From Streptomyces sp. NRRL F-2580 (GTDB taxonomy: Bacteria > Actinomycetota > Actinomycetes > Streptomycetales > Streptomycetaceae), in assembly GCF_000720115.1 (NCBI RefSeq), contig NZ_JOIR01000063.1, positions 1-23,664 of the forward strand: 23,664 nucleotides of DNA, given 5' to 3'. Shown here one piece after another: positions 6,951 through 14,436 of this stretch. The position numbers and the translations under genes are program-made. Under the pieces are notes generated by a model. It worked only from the letters and a program-made list of their open reading frames with translations. It searched no databases and was not told the DNA's origin. How positions within the stretch are numbered: the first letter of the stretch is position 1; every line of letters starts with the position of its first letter.

Positions 6951-7777
6951 AGCCGGCCCCCACGCCCTCCGGACCCGGACCTGCACCTGCACCCGGACCC
7001 GCGTCTACACCCCGGTCCCGGCCCCGACCCGGGCCCGCCCCCGTGTCTGCGCCCCGACCCGGACCCGCGCCCGCGGCCTCGGCCGCGCGGCTCCGACGCC
7101 GGACAGCAGGCCCCCTGGCGGCCGCCGCCCTCGCCGGGCTGCTCCTCGCGGGGTGCGCCGGCCAGGACACGGCGAAGCCGCCCGCCCCGGCGGGGCAGAC
7201 CCTCCAGGGCGGGGCGCCGGCCGCCGCGGCACCCGCGGACGGATCGCAGAGCGGCACGGGCGGTACGGGGGGTACGGGCGGAGCGGGTGGTACGGGCGGC
7301 GCGGTCGCGGCCGAGCCCGCCCTCGCCCGGTCGGAGCCGCAGAAGATCACGATCCCCTCCCTCGGCCTGTCCAGTTCCCTGGAGACCCTCCGGCAGAACG
7401 CGGACGGCACCATGCAGACCCCGAAGGACCCCGCGCTCGCGGGCTGGTACGAGCCGGGGCCGACCCCCGGTTCGCAGGGACCGGCCGTGATCGCCGGTCA
7501 CGTCACGTGGAACGGAGCAGCCGCAGTGTTCGAGAAGCTGAAGACGATGAAGGCCGGCGACACCATCAAGGTGGCCCGGCGGGATGGCAAGACCGTCACG
7601 TTCACCGTGGACCGGGTCGCCGAGTACCCGAAGGCCGAATTCCCCACGCTCGAGGTCTACAAGAACCTCGACCACGCGGGCCTTCGCTTGGTCACCTGCG
7701 GTGGGGACTTCGACCCCAAGAAGCACTACTACGACAGCAACGTGGTGGTGTTCGCCCGGATGACGGGCGCCGCGTAG
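6947..7777 (+). CDS. Class F sortase
   Basis: A transpeptidase that would cleave a sorting motif and attach the partner protein to the cell wall. The start GTG 6947 overlaps the previous stop; 276 residues. The N-terminus (residues 1-45) is an unusually long run of Pro-Ala-Gly-Arg, then RRRTAGPLAAAALAGLLLAG forms the membrane signal-anchor with a possible lipobox ending in Cys (LLAGCAG). A low-complexity GTGG linker follows at about 103-122, then the sortase fold from PQKITIPSLGLSSSLE. The catalytic triad is visible: His185 in VIAGHVTW, Cys251 in LVTCGG, Arg271 in VVVFAR. Length and sequence fit class F, the small actinobacterial class. A terminator follows 23 bases after the stop, so this closes a two-gene operon. 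Confidence 0.93.
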   Translation: MKPAPTPSGPGPAPAPGPASTPRSRPRPGPAPVSAPRPGPAPAASAARLRRRTAGPLAAAALAGLLLAGCAGQDTAKPPAPAGQTLQGGAPAAAAPADGSQSGTGGTGGTGGAGGTGGAVAAEPALARSEPQKITIPSLGLSSSLETLRQNADGTMQTPKDPALAGWYEPGPTPGSQGPAVIAGHVTWNGAAAVFEKLKTMKAGDTIKVARRDGKTVTFTVDRVAEYPKAEFPTLEVYKNLDHAGLRLVTCGGDFDPKKHYYDSNVVVFARMTGAA

Positions 7778-7800
7778 CCGGGCCGACGGGCCGGGAAGAC

Positions 7801-7837
7801 GTCCGTCAGCCGCAGGTCCCCACTGCGGCTGACGGAC
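7801..7837. terminator. Strong terminator after the sortase operon (probably bidirectional)
   Basis: GTCCGTCAGCCGCAG (7801-7815) is perfectly complementary to CTGCGGCTGACGGAC (7823-7837), with a 7-base loop. It lies between the convergent sortase gene (stop 7777) and MBL gene (stop 7850) and can serve both. Confidence 0.88.
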
Positions 7838-7849
7838 CCCGCCGCTCTG

Positions 7850-8644
7850 TCAGTCCCGGTTGCCCAGGTCCAGGCGGTCGGCCAGCCCGGCGGTGGTGAA
7901 GGCGGCGACCAACTGGTCGCGGCCCTCGGTGAAGTGGGCCCAGCTGTCGTAGTGGACGGGGACGACCCGGCGGGCGCCGAGGATCTCGGTGGCTTCGGCG
8001 GCCTGCGCACTGCTCAGGACGAGCGGTTCACCGTCGAAGAGGACCGGGAAGCGGGGAGCACCCGCGAAGAGTATGGCGGTGTCCACGGGGGCGAAGCGGG
8101 CGGCGATCTCCTTGACCGCGTCGAGCGAGGCGTTGTCGCCGCTGACGTAGACGGTGGGCAGTCCTTCACCGGTCAGGACGAATCCGACGACCTGGCCGGT
8201 GATCGGCTCGACCTCCTCGCGCGGCCCGGGGCCGTGGATGCCGGGCACGCCCGTGACGGTGACGGTGCCGCCGCCGGGGCGGTCCAACTCGACGGACTCC
8301 CAGTCGGCCAGCCCCTTGGCCCCGCCTCCCAGGCGCTCTCCGCCGCCGGGGGTGGTGAGGGTGAGCGGGACGTCGGCGAGCAGGGCCCGGCCGGAGGTGT
8401 CGAGGTTGTCGGCGTGCTCGTCGTGGGAGAGCAGCACCACGTCGACGGGGCCCAGGTCAGCGGGGGTGCCGGTGGCGGGTGCGGTCTTCACCAGAAGTGA
8501 GCCGCCGGGCACCTGGTAGTCGCCGGGGGCGTCGAAGGTCGGGTCGGTGAGGAACCGCAGTCCGCCGTACTCGAAAAGGGCGGTGGGGCCGCCGAAGACA
8601 CGGACGGGGAACTGCTCGAAGGCGGTGGTGCCGGTGGCAGACAT
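7850..8644 (-). CDS. MBL-fold metallo-hydrolase
   Basis: The start ATG at 8644 is supported by GAGG at 6-9 bases upstream and by the family N-terminus; an in-frame ATG at 8674 adds ten residues without a better site. 264 residues. An UlaG/RomA-like beta-lactamase fold is indicated by GGLRFLTDPTFD near residue 28 and the metal motif SHDEHADNLD (His74, His77, Asp79), followed by VPGIHGPGP, a Gly-Asp strand (VYVSGDNASLD) and a C-terminal VPVHYDSWAHF with a further metal-ligand His. Substrate unknown. It is divergent from the CGNR regulator at 8752 across a 107-base region full of CCGTGA half-sites, so it is the probable regulatory target of that protein. Confidence 0.88.
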   Translation of the reverse strand: MSATGTTAFEQFPVRVFGGPTALFEYGGLRFLTDPTFDAPGDYQVPGGSLLVKTAPATGTPADLGPVDVVLLSHDEHADNLDTSGRALLADVPLTLTTPGGGERLGGGAKGLADWESVELDRPGGGTVTVTGVPGIHGPGPREEVEPITGQVVGFVLTGEGLPTVYVSGDNASLDAVKEIAARFAPVDTAILFAGAPRFPVLFDGEPLVLSSAQAAEATEILGARRVVPVHYDSWAHFTEGRDQLVAAFTTAGLADRLDLGNRD

Positions 8645-8652
8645 GAGCAACC

Positions 8653-8733
8653 TCACGGTTAAGGAGTGGTTCATCCGTGATCACCGTAGATGGTTCTCAC
8701 GGATGAGCGCAAGGTCGAACGTGAGAATCACGG
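8653..8733. promoter_or_regulatory. Operator cluster in the MBL/CGNR divergent promoter
   Basis: Six near-identical half-sites of CCGTGA or its complement occur at 8653-8658 (TCACGG), 8675-8680 (CCGTGA), 8681-8686 (TCACCG), 8697-8702 (TCACGG), 8719-8724 (ACGTGA) and 8728-8733 (TCACGG). They form GTGATCAC (8677-8684), GTGAgaaTCAC (8721-8731) and the 10-base inverted repeat TCATCCGTGA / TCACGGATGA (8671-8680, 8697-8706). The site at 8721-8731 covers the -35 position of the CGNR promoter. The likely binder is the CGNR protein itself. Confidence 0.7.
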
Positions 8734-8747
8734 AAAACCGCGAGTTG

Positions 8748-8753
8748 TACCAT
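8748..8753 (+). promoter_or_regulatory. -10 box of the CGNR gene, leaderless arrangement
   Basis: TACCAT fits the TANNNT consensus and ends 7 bases before ATG 8761, placing transcription initiation at or near that start codon. This favours translation from 8761 rather than from the ATG at 8752 that lies inside the box. Confidence 0.5.
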
Positions 8754-9363
8754 GAGAGTCATGGAAGAGATCGTGACCGCCGAGCCACTGCCGCCCGCAC
8801 CCGGTGCCGAGCAGTACCCCGCCCTCGACCTCGCCAACAGCGCCGTCGCCCTGCCCGGAGGGCACCACGTCGATCTCCTCGGTACCCCCGCCGCCGCCGA
8901 ACAGTGGCTCGTCGACAGAGGACTCGCCCCGGCCGACACCGGCCTGGCGGAGATGTGTGCCAGCCTGCTGCGCTCCCTGCGCGAACAGGTCCGCGCCCTG
9001 CTCGCCGCCCACGTCGCCGGGCTGCCCGCCCCCGTCGCCGCACTGACCGCCGTCAACCACGCGCTCACCCGAGCCCCCGCGGCTTCCCTGCTCCACTGGG
9101 ACTCGGCCCGCGGCCTGTACCGCGAGGCGGCCCACCCCGTCTCCCAGATCGTCGAGCACGCCCTCGCCGTACTCGCGGCCGACGCGGCCGACCTGCTCAC
9201 CGGCCCGGACGCCGAGCGCCTCACCGCCTGCGGCTCCACCCCCTGCACCCGCTACCTCCTCCGGCACGGCCGGCGCCACTGGTGCTCCACGCGCTGCGGC
9301 GACCGCGCCCGCGCAGCCCGCGCCTACGCCCGCCGCACCCAGGCAACGCCGACGAGTCCCTGA
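8752..9363 (+). CDS. CGNR zinc-finger / ABATE-domain transcriptional regulator
   Basis: About 200 residues; start at ATG 8752 or, more likely, 8761 (see the -10 box). The N-terminal ABATE domain shows YPALDLANSAVALPGG, the family's conserved N-terminal segment, and a helical middle with REQVRALLAAHV. The C-terminus is the zinc finger: ACGSTPCTRYLL and HWCSTRCGDRARAARAYARR. The four Cys ligands are present, but the motif naming the family reads CGDR rather than CGNR. Such proteins are DNA-binding regulators, often next to and divergent from a gene they control; here that is the MBL hydrolase. Autoregulation is likely because paired half-sites cover its own -35 region. Confidence 0.9.
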   Translation: MRVMEEIVTAEPLPPAPGAEQYPALDLANSAVALPGGHHVDLLGTPAAAEQWLVDRGLAPADTGLAEMCASLLRSLREQVRALLAAHVAGLPAPVAALTAVNHALTRAPAASLLHWDSARGLYREAAHPVSQIVEHALAVLAADAADLLTGPDAERLTACGSTPCTRYLLRHGRRHWCSTRCGDRARAARAYARRTQATPTSP

Positions 9364-9496
9364 CGTTCCACCCATCCCGAGGGGGAGTGGCCGTACTGCC
9401 CGGCCGGAGCGGCCCCGGAACTGTCTGCGTAGACGGTGTATCGAGGATGAGGGCGGGTGCGGGAACCTGGGCGGGGGCCCAGACGGGCGCCCCGCT

Positions 9497-10543
9497 TTAC
9501 GGTTCCGGCTGAGCCTTGTGGTCCTCGCGGTCGACGTCGGAAGGGTGACCGCTGCCCTGATGGGTGGACAGGAACTCCCGGAACACCTGTGCGGAGCGCG
9601 GGTTCTGCCCGCACTGCCACACACCGTGCGGGCAGTAGTCGGTGATGCTCTGGTAGAGGGGCCTGTGCTCGGCGATCCATGCCAGCATGTCCTGCATGTA
9701 TTCGGGGTTGTCGCCGTTCCGGAACAGCCCCCATTCGGGGTACGAGATCTGCTTGCCGTGCGCCCGCGCGAAGTCGACCTGCAGCTGGAGTCCGTAGGGC
9801 TGCGTGACGTGCTCCTCGAAGGAATCGCCGGGCGGCTGGTCGTAGCTGTCCATGCCGATGATGTCGACCACGTCGTCACCGGGGTAGCACTTGGTCCAGG
9901 CGATCGCGTCACCGCCGCGGTTGGGGGCGAAGTCGAACCGGAAATCCTGCCCCTCCACGGAGCGCATGGCGGCCACGATGCCCCGCCAGTACTTCTTCCA
10001 GTTCTCCGGATCGGGCCGGCACCGGTGGGTGTAGTTGAAGCCGTTCATCTCCCAGCCGAGCACGATCACCGTGTCCGGCACCCCGAGGCCGACCAGACGC
10101 TCGGCCAGCCGCCGGAAGTGGTGGTCGTACTCACCCCGCGCGCCGGAGCGGAGCAGCTCGGCGACCCGGCCGTCGGGGACGCCGGCCTCGTTGCGCTCCA
10201 GCATGGGCACGTTCAGGACGAACAGCCGATCGGCTCTCGCCCTGCGCCACGCGGCCCAGGTGCGCAGGGAGTCGGGTGCCCCCTCGATGTTCGACCAGGT
10301 GTCGCCGGGCAGGTACGTGTGACCCGCGCGCAGCTCGGAGCCCCCGAGCCAGCGCGAGAGCTCCTGCATCCTCTCGACCCCGGGCGAGCCGTAGTGAAGA
10401 TAGGCGCCCACCGCGACCTCGGACTCGAAGTCACCGCCGGACTTCTCTTCCGGCGGCGTGACGACGGCGCCCCCGGTGACGAGCAGGGCGACAGCGATCA
10501 ACGCTGCGCCGGCGCCTGCCAGCCAGCGGCCTCGATGGGACAT
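9497..10543 (-). CDS. Secreted glycoside hydrolase, GH26-like (endo-mannanase type)
   Basis: The start ATG 10543 (MSHRGRWLAG) has GGAGG 6 bases upstream; 348 residues. A signal peptide with hydrophobic core GAGAALIAVALLVTGGAVV occupies about residues 9-28, so the protein is exported. The TIM-barrel body has the GH26-type acid/base at Glu165 in VLGWEMNGFN and the nucleophile at Glu270 in ISYPEWGLF, with FDFAPNRGG and VVDIIGMDSYD between them. Length is right for a single catalytic domain with no carbohydrate-binding module. The likely substrate is a beta-mannan or mixed beta-glucan; this cannot be fixed from sequence. It stands alone, convergent to the CGNR gene. Confidence 0.87.
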   Translation of the reverse strand: MSHRGRWLAGAGAALIAVALLVTGGAVVTPPEEKSGGDFESEVAVGAYLHYGSPGVERMQELSRWLGGSELRAGHTYLPGDTWSNIEGAPDSLRTWAAWRRARADRLFVLNVPMLERNEAGVPDGRVAELLRSGARGEYDHHFRRLAERLVGLGVPDTVIVLGWEMNGFNYTHRCRPDPENWKKYWRGIVAAMRSVEGQDFRFDFAPNRGGDAIAWTKCYPGDDVVDIIGMDSYDQPPGDSFEEHVTQPYGLQLQVDFARAHGKQISYPEWGLFRNGDNPEYMQDMLAWIAEHRPLYQSITDYCPHGVWQCGQNPRSAQVFREFLSTHQGSGHPSDVDREDHKAQPEP

Positions 10544-10769
10544 GACACCTCCACGCGCGTCGTGAACCGAACCGATCCGTCTGCCAGCGACGTTAGGCAT
10601 CTCATCAGACGCGCGGCACGCCCGGTGTCCGGATGCTGGGCCATTCGCGGCAGCGGGCCGCCGCCGATTGGCCCGACCAGGTGAAAGCCGCCACCCTCAC
10701 GCGTAAGTGTTCGGCGCGGCGTGCCGTTGACGCACGTGTCGTCTCCCCGTGGCGATCGTGTTCGACGGG

Positions 10770-11337
10770 CTACTTCCTCGCGTCCTTGAGCGCACCGGCG
10801 ACCAGGGGTCGGAACGGAACCAAATCGCCGCCGCCCTTGATCTTCTCGATCCCGTAAGCGTCATCGCTTTCCCAGTCGGCTGACTCCTCCCGTGCCGCGT
10901 GATACGGCCTGACTCCTGTCCGGAGTACGGCCACTGTCGCTTGCCCACGAAATCCAGTGCCGCGATTGCCGCGACGCCCTGTACCGCGCCCCCTGCCATG
11001 AGCAGGAACCCCGTCATCCTGTGGGCGAAGTACGGGGACCCGAGGGCGTCCACCTGCCCGACGGAAATGAGCAGGACCATGCAGCCGAGGAGCCCGGCCA
11101 CCAGAACGGCGCCGGTCGCGTATCTCGTGGTCGCCCGGTCGGGCCAGACGTCGGGGCCCACCCGTCGCCACTCGACGGCCTGGTCGTCGAGGTCCAGCTC
11201 GGCGAGCCTGGACCGGTCGAGCAGGTCACGCAGCTCGTGCGCCGTCCACACCTGCCCGGCGGGTTCGCCACGTACCCAGACTTCACGGAGTCCCCTCCGG
11301 TCCGGGGATGGACTACCACGATCGGCTCGTCGGTCAT
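10770..11337 (-). pseudogene. Two-helix membrane protein, broken by two frameshifts
   Basis: Starting at ATG 11337 the peptide reads MTDEPIVVVHPRTGG. Loss of one base around 11285-11295 moves the sense to a second frame with REVWVRGEPAGQVWTAHELR, a hydrophilic domain, and two membrane helices (TGAVLVAGLLGCMVLLISVG and MTGFLLMAGGAVQGVAAIAA). A second shift near 10890-10920 leads to a third segment, SADWESDDAYGIEKIK ... VAGALKDARK, ending at TAG 10770-10772. Together the pieces resemble a known type of small Streptomyces membrane protein with an N-terminal HP...TGG motif, whose function is not known. No single frame encodes the whole. Confidence 0.65.
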
Positions 11338-11557
11338 GCCCTCAGCCTCGCCGTCCCCCGGAACACGGGCACGCGCGACTAGGCCGTTCCGCGCATCCGG
11401 ACGACCTTCGACTGAGTGTGCGAGCGGTCGACGAGTCCACCGCTTCCACAAGATCCACGCGCCCCTCCTTCACTACCGCACGCCGTACCACCGAAAGTCA
11501 CTCACTCCCTACTCTCGGTCATGACAGCTGGTCAGGAGAGCGGAACGAGGTAGGCGA

Positions 11558-11851
11558 ATGATGCGACGTACGGCAAGGCTGCTCGGGGCGTGCGCGGCGG
11601 CCGCGATGCTGGCGCTGGCGACCCCGGGCACGGCGCAGGCGGCTCAGGGGGTCCTGCTCATCGACGGCACGCCCAACCGAGACCCGAGCGGTTGCTTCCC
11701 CCTGGGAGACTTCGCCCCGCCGGAGGTCTCCAACTACACCAACGGGACGGCCTGGGTATGGACGGGCCCGAATTGCGACGGCCGGGTGGTGCACGCGATC
11801 TTCGCGTACCAGGTCACCATCGCGCACGGCCGGAGCCTCTACATCGAGTGA
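11558..11851 (+). CDS. Small secreted protein, 97 aa
   Basis: ATG 11558 follows GAGGTAGGCGA; a second ATG follows directly. A signal peptide covers residues ~1-28 (LLGACAAAAMLALATPG, cleavage near AQA|AQG). The mature ~69-residue part contains LLIDGTPNRDPSGCFPLGDF and WVWTGPNCDGRVVHAIF, with two Cys that could form one disulphide. The spacing resembles beta/gamma-crystallin or I36 inhibitor-like folds, but I would not assign one. The 262 bases that follow hold no gene I can support. Confidence 0.75.
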   Translation: MMRRTARLLGACAAAAMLALATPGTAQAAQGVLLIDGTPNRDPSGCFPLGDFAPPEVSNYTNGTAWVWTGPNCDGRVVHAIFAYQVTIAHGRSLYIE

Positions 11852-12113
11852 GCGAGGTGGAGGACGGGGCGGCCGGAAGATTCCCGGCCGCCCGCGCGGG
11901 CATATACGGCGGCGAGAGGCCGGCCGCACCGCCTCTGACGGCGCATCACTGCACCCGGCCCGCCGACAACGGGTCGGCCACGCAGCGGCGCTTTCCGGAC
12001 GTTCGTACCGCCGTTCCCCTGATCCCTGACAGCGGGCCGGTGTTCGGGGCAACCGCAGGAGTGGCTGCGACGTGCAGGCCGCGTGACACCACTGCGAACA
12101 GGGAGAAACAGCC

Positions 12114-12356
12114 ATGCTGATCACGGTCACCCGCTCCGGAGGCTTCGCCGGCCACGAGAAGCTCCGCGCCCTCGACACCTCGGGCCGCGCGGACGCGGGG
12201 GAGTTGGAGGAACTCGCGCAACGGGCCGTCGCCCCCGTGGCCGACGGCTATCACTACCGGATCACCGTCGACGACGAGGTGCTCGACCTCCAGGACCCCT
12301 TCCTCTCCGACGCCCAACGGACACTCATCCGCACGGTCCTCGGCGAAGGCACCTGA
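12114..12356 (+). CDS. Emfourin-like protease inhibitor, 80 aa
   Basis: ATG 12114 has GGGAG about 9 bases upstream. The compact cytosolic-type protein begins MLITVTRSGGFAGHEKLRAL and has DGYHYRITVDDE, the layout of the emfourin family that inhibits M4 metalloproteases such as protealysin. In those systems the inhibitor gene usually sits beside its protease gene; no M4 protease is present in this window. No signal peptide. Confidence 0.72.
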   Translation: MLITVTRSGGFAGHEKLRALDTSGRADAGELEELAQRAVAPVADGYHYRITVDDEVLDLQDPFLSDAQRTLIRTVLGEGT

Positions 12357-12412
12357 CCGGCCTCGACCAGGCAACCCCGCTGCGCTCCCTTACCCGCCAC
12401 CGCGGCGTGAGC

Positions 12413-13321
12413 TCAGCGCAGGGGCGGGTGCGTGGTGAGCCAGTGACGTGCGATCTGTTCGCGCGTGGCGAGCCACGTCCCCCCGCGCTGCACCACGTGC
12501 TTCAGGAACCCGTCGAGCGCGCGGATGCGGCCCGGCCGGCCGATGATCCGGCAGTGCATGCCGATGCTCATCATGCGCGGCCGGTCGGCGCCTTCGGCGT
12601 GGAGCGTGTCGAACGTGTCGACGAGGTACATGAGCAGGTCGTCCGCGGTCGTGAAGCCGTGGACGATCAGGAACTTGAAGTCGTTCGCGTCGAGGCTGTA
12701 CGGCACCACGAGGTGCGGGCGGCCGCCGGTCTCGACGTAGAACGGCAGGTCGTCCGAGTAGTCGTCGGAGTCATAGAGGAAGCCGCCCTCCTCGACGACC
12801 AGACGCCGCGTGTGGGGGCTCGTCCGGCCGGTGTACCAGCCGACGGGGCGGCGCCCGACGAGCCGCTCGATCGTCGCGATCGAACGTGCGATGTCGGCGC
12901 GCTCGACGTCCTCGGGTACGTGGCGATAGTCGATCCAGCGCCAGCCGTGGCTCGCCACCTCCCAACCGGCGGCGCCCATCGCGCGCGCCACCTCCGGGTT
13001 GCGTTCCAGGGCCTGCCCCACGGCGTACACGGTGAGCGGTGCACGGTGAGCCGCGAGCGCGCGGTGGATGCGCCAGAAGCCGGCGCGCGAACCGTAGGCG
13101 AACATCGACTCGACGTTCAGATCGCGTCCGCCGACCACGGGCGGCGCACCGACGAGCTCGTGGAGGAAGCCCTCCGACGCGCGGTCGCCTTCAAGGACGT
13201 TCTGCTCCCCGCCTTCCTCGTAGTTGAGGACGAGGCTGACGGCGACGCGGGCACCGCCGGGCCAGGCGGCGTGCGGCGGCTCGGCGCCGTAGCCGACGAG
13301 GTCGCGTTGAGGCTCGGACAC
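12413..13321 (-). CDS. puuE: PuuE-like allantoinase / polysaccharide deacetylase-family hydrolase
   Basis: GTG 13321 (VSEPQRDLVGYG) is chosen because it matches the family N-terminus and because TATGGT lies 6 bases upstream, giving a leaderless start; the open frame extends further upstream. 302 residues. Markers of the PuuE branch of the NodB fold are PPHAAWPGGARVAVSLVLNY, EEGGEQNVLEGD, MFAYGSRAGFWR, EVASHGWRWIDYR, GWYTGRTSPHTRRL and SIGMHCRIIGRPGR. PuuE hydrolyses allantoin in purine breakdown without needing the metal site of classical allantoinase. No other urate-pathway gene is nearby, so a different amidohydrolase substrate remains possible. Cytoplasmic. Confidence 0.8.
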   Translation of the reverse strand: MSEPQRDLVGYGAEPPHAAWPGGARVAVSLVLNYEEGGEQNVLEGDRASEGFLHELVGAPPVVGGRDLNVESMFAYGSRAGFWRIHRALAAHRAPLTVYAVGQALERNPEVARAMGAAGWEVASHGWRWIDYRHVPEDVERADIARSIATIERLVGRRPVGWYTGRTSPHTRRLVVEEGGFLYDSDDYSDDLPFYVETGGRPHLVVPYSLDANDFKFLIVHGFTTADDLLMYLVDTFDTLHAEGADRPRMMSIGMHCRIIGRPGRIRALDGFLKHVVQRGGTWLATREQIARHWLTTHPPLR

Positions 13322-13522
13322 GGCCGCACCATACCGCTGATCGGTCGCCGCGCCGGAGACGCGGGGCCAATGCAGTCTCCGGAAGCCTCGCAGTATGCGC
13401 TCGCGGGTCTGAGTCGGGTGCACACCCGCAGGGTGAGCGCCCGAACTCACGCGGCTCCACCTCGCGATCGGCCTGCCCTTTAACCGGTGGCGTGGGCGCC
13501 CCTCTGCCGGGAGGCTGAGCGG

Positions 13523-13897
13523 ATGGCTCCTTCCTCTTCCTGTTCCTCTTCCTCTTCCGACTCACCGAACACGGGTGACCGACGGGGCATCGAACGGATC
13601 ACGGGCCGCCCGCTGTGCCAGGACTGGCCGGCCGCCGCGCTGGCCGCGGGCAGCCGGGTCACTGTTGTCCGCGATCCTGCCTGGGACGGACCCTGGCGGA
13701 ACGAGTTCCAGGGCACGATCGACGACATGGCGGCGCCCGAGCCCGTGAGGAGCCCTCATGCCCGCGTCGGATAGCTGGCGTTCTGGGTCACCTTCGACGT
13801 ACCGCAGTACGACAGCGACGGGAACGGCCCGTATCGCAAGGCCCAGATCTGGGACCGGTACTTGCGGCCGGAGCCGGCGCTCGACAGGGAGGCGTAG
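13523..13897 (+). pseudogene. 'Ferrous iron transport protein A'-type small protein with in-frame amber stop
   Basis: The frame reads ITGRPLCQDWPAAALAAGSR, VTVVRDPAWDGPWRNEFQG and PEPVRSPHARVG, reaches TAG at 13772-13774, and continues in the same frame with LAFWVTFDVPQYDSDGNG, PYRKAQIWDRYLRPEPAL to TAG 13895-13897. The continuation matches the remaining part of this Streptomyces family, in which a Glu would fit at the stop (GAG to TAG). The family is often annotated FeoA-like; its real role is unclear. Start ATG 13523 or an upstream GTG at 13487; the N-terminus includes a Ser-rich run. The interrupted gene can only give an ~83-residue N-terminal part. Confidence 0.7.
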
Positions 13898-13950
13898 AAC
13901 GGCCCCCGCCCGGCCGATCACGGTTGTGGGAGGTCGGGCATGATGCCCCG

Positions 13951-14382
13951 GTGAGCAGCATCATCGAGTTTTTCCTGGCGCCGGATGACGTGTGAGCGGG
14001 CCTGGTTCTTCAGACCGGGCAGGGGCGTGCCTTCGAGTCACTCTCCTTCGGCAACTTCGATCCCGAGGAAGCCGTGGTCGACTGGGAATGCCTCCTTGCC
14101 GGCGGTACCTTCGACGAACTCGTCGAAGTCGGTGAGCCTCGTATCGTCGCAGGCCAGGACAACGCCGGGGCTGTCGTCGCGATCTCGCCGCGCCTGTCCG
14201 CTGCACTGGCCGACGCAGAGCGCTCGAAGCTGCGCGAGGTCGCTGCGGTGTGGGCCGCGCAGCGCGCGGAGGATGGTGAGGCCATCGACTCGGAGACCGC
14301 TGACGCGATCATGACTGATCTGGCTGCCCTCGTCAGCACCGCCCGGCGTCAGGGTCAGGGCGTCTACTGCTGGGTCGCGTAG
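13951..14382 (+). pseudogene. Hypothetical Streptomyces protein with in-frame opal stop near its start
   Basis: From GTG 13951 the frame reads VSSIIEFFLAPDDV, meets TGA 13993-13995, then continues in the same frame with AGLVLQTGQGRAFESLSFGN, DWECLLAGGTFDELVEVGEP and so on to QGVYCWVA, stop 14380-14382. The whole would be ~143 residues, matching a common small Streptomyces family of unknown function that begins SSIIEFF and ends YCWVA. A single CGA to TGA change would explain the stop. Re-initiation at ATG 14074 could yield a 102-residue C-terminal product. Confidence 0.68.
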
Positions 14383-14436
14383 GGATGCGCGCTCGAAGCC
14401 GGATCACGGCAGATACTGCGGTGGCGGGGCGAGGAG

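Noticed and set aside
7240..7310. GGTACGGGCGG-type repeats as a regulatory or CRISPR-like array
   Set aside because: They encode the Gly-Thr linker of the sortase in frame and are imperfect, so they are coding low complexity.
9402..9414. GGCCG-gag-CGGCC hairpin between the CGNR and GH26 genes as a terminator
   Set aside because: The stem is only 5 bp with a 3-base loop; such palindromes are frequent by chance in this GC-rich DNA.
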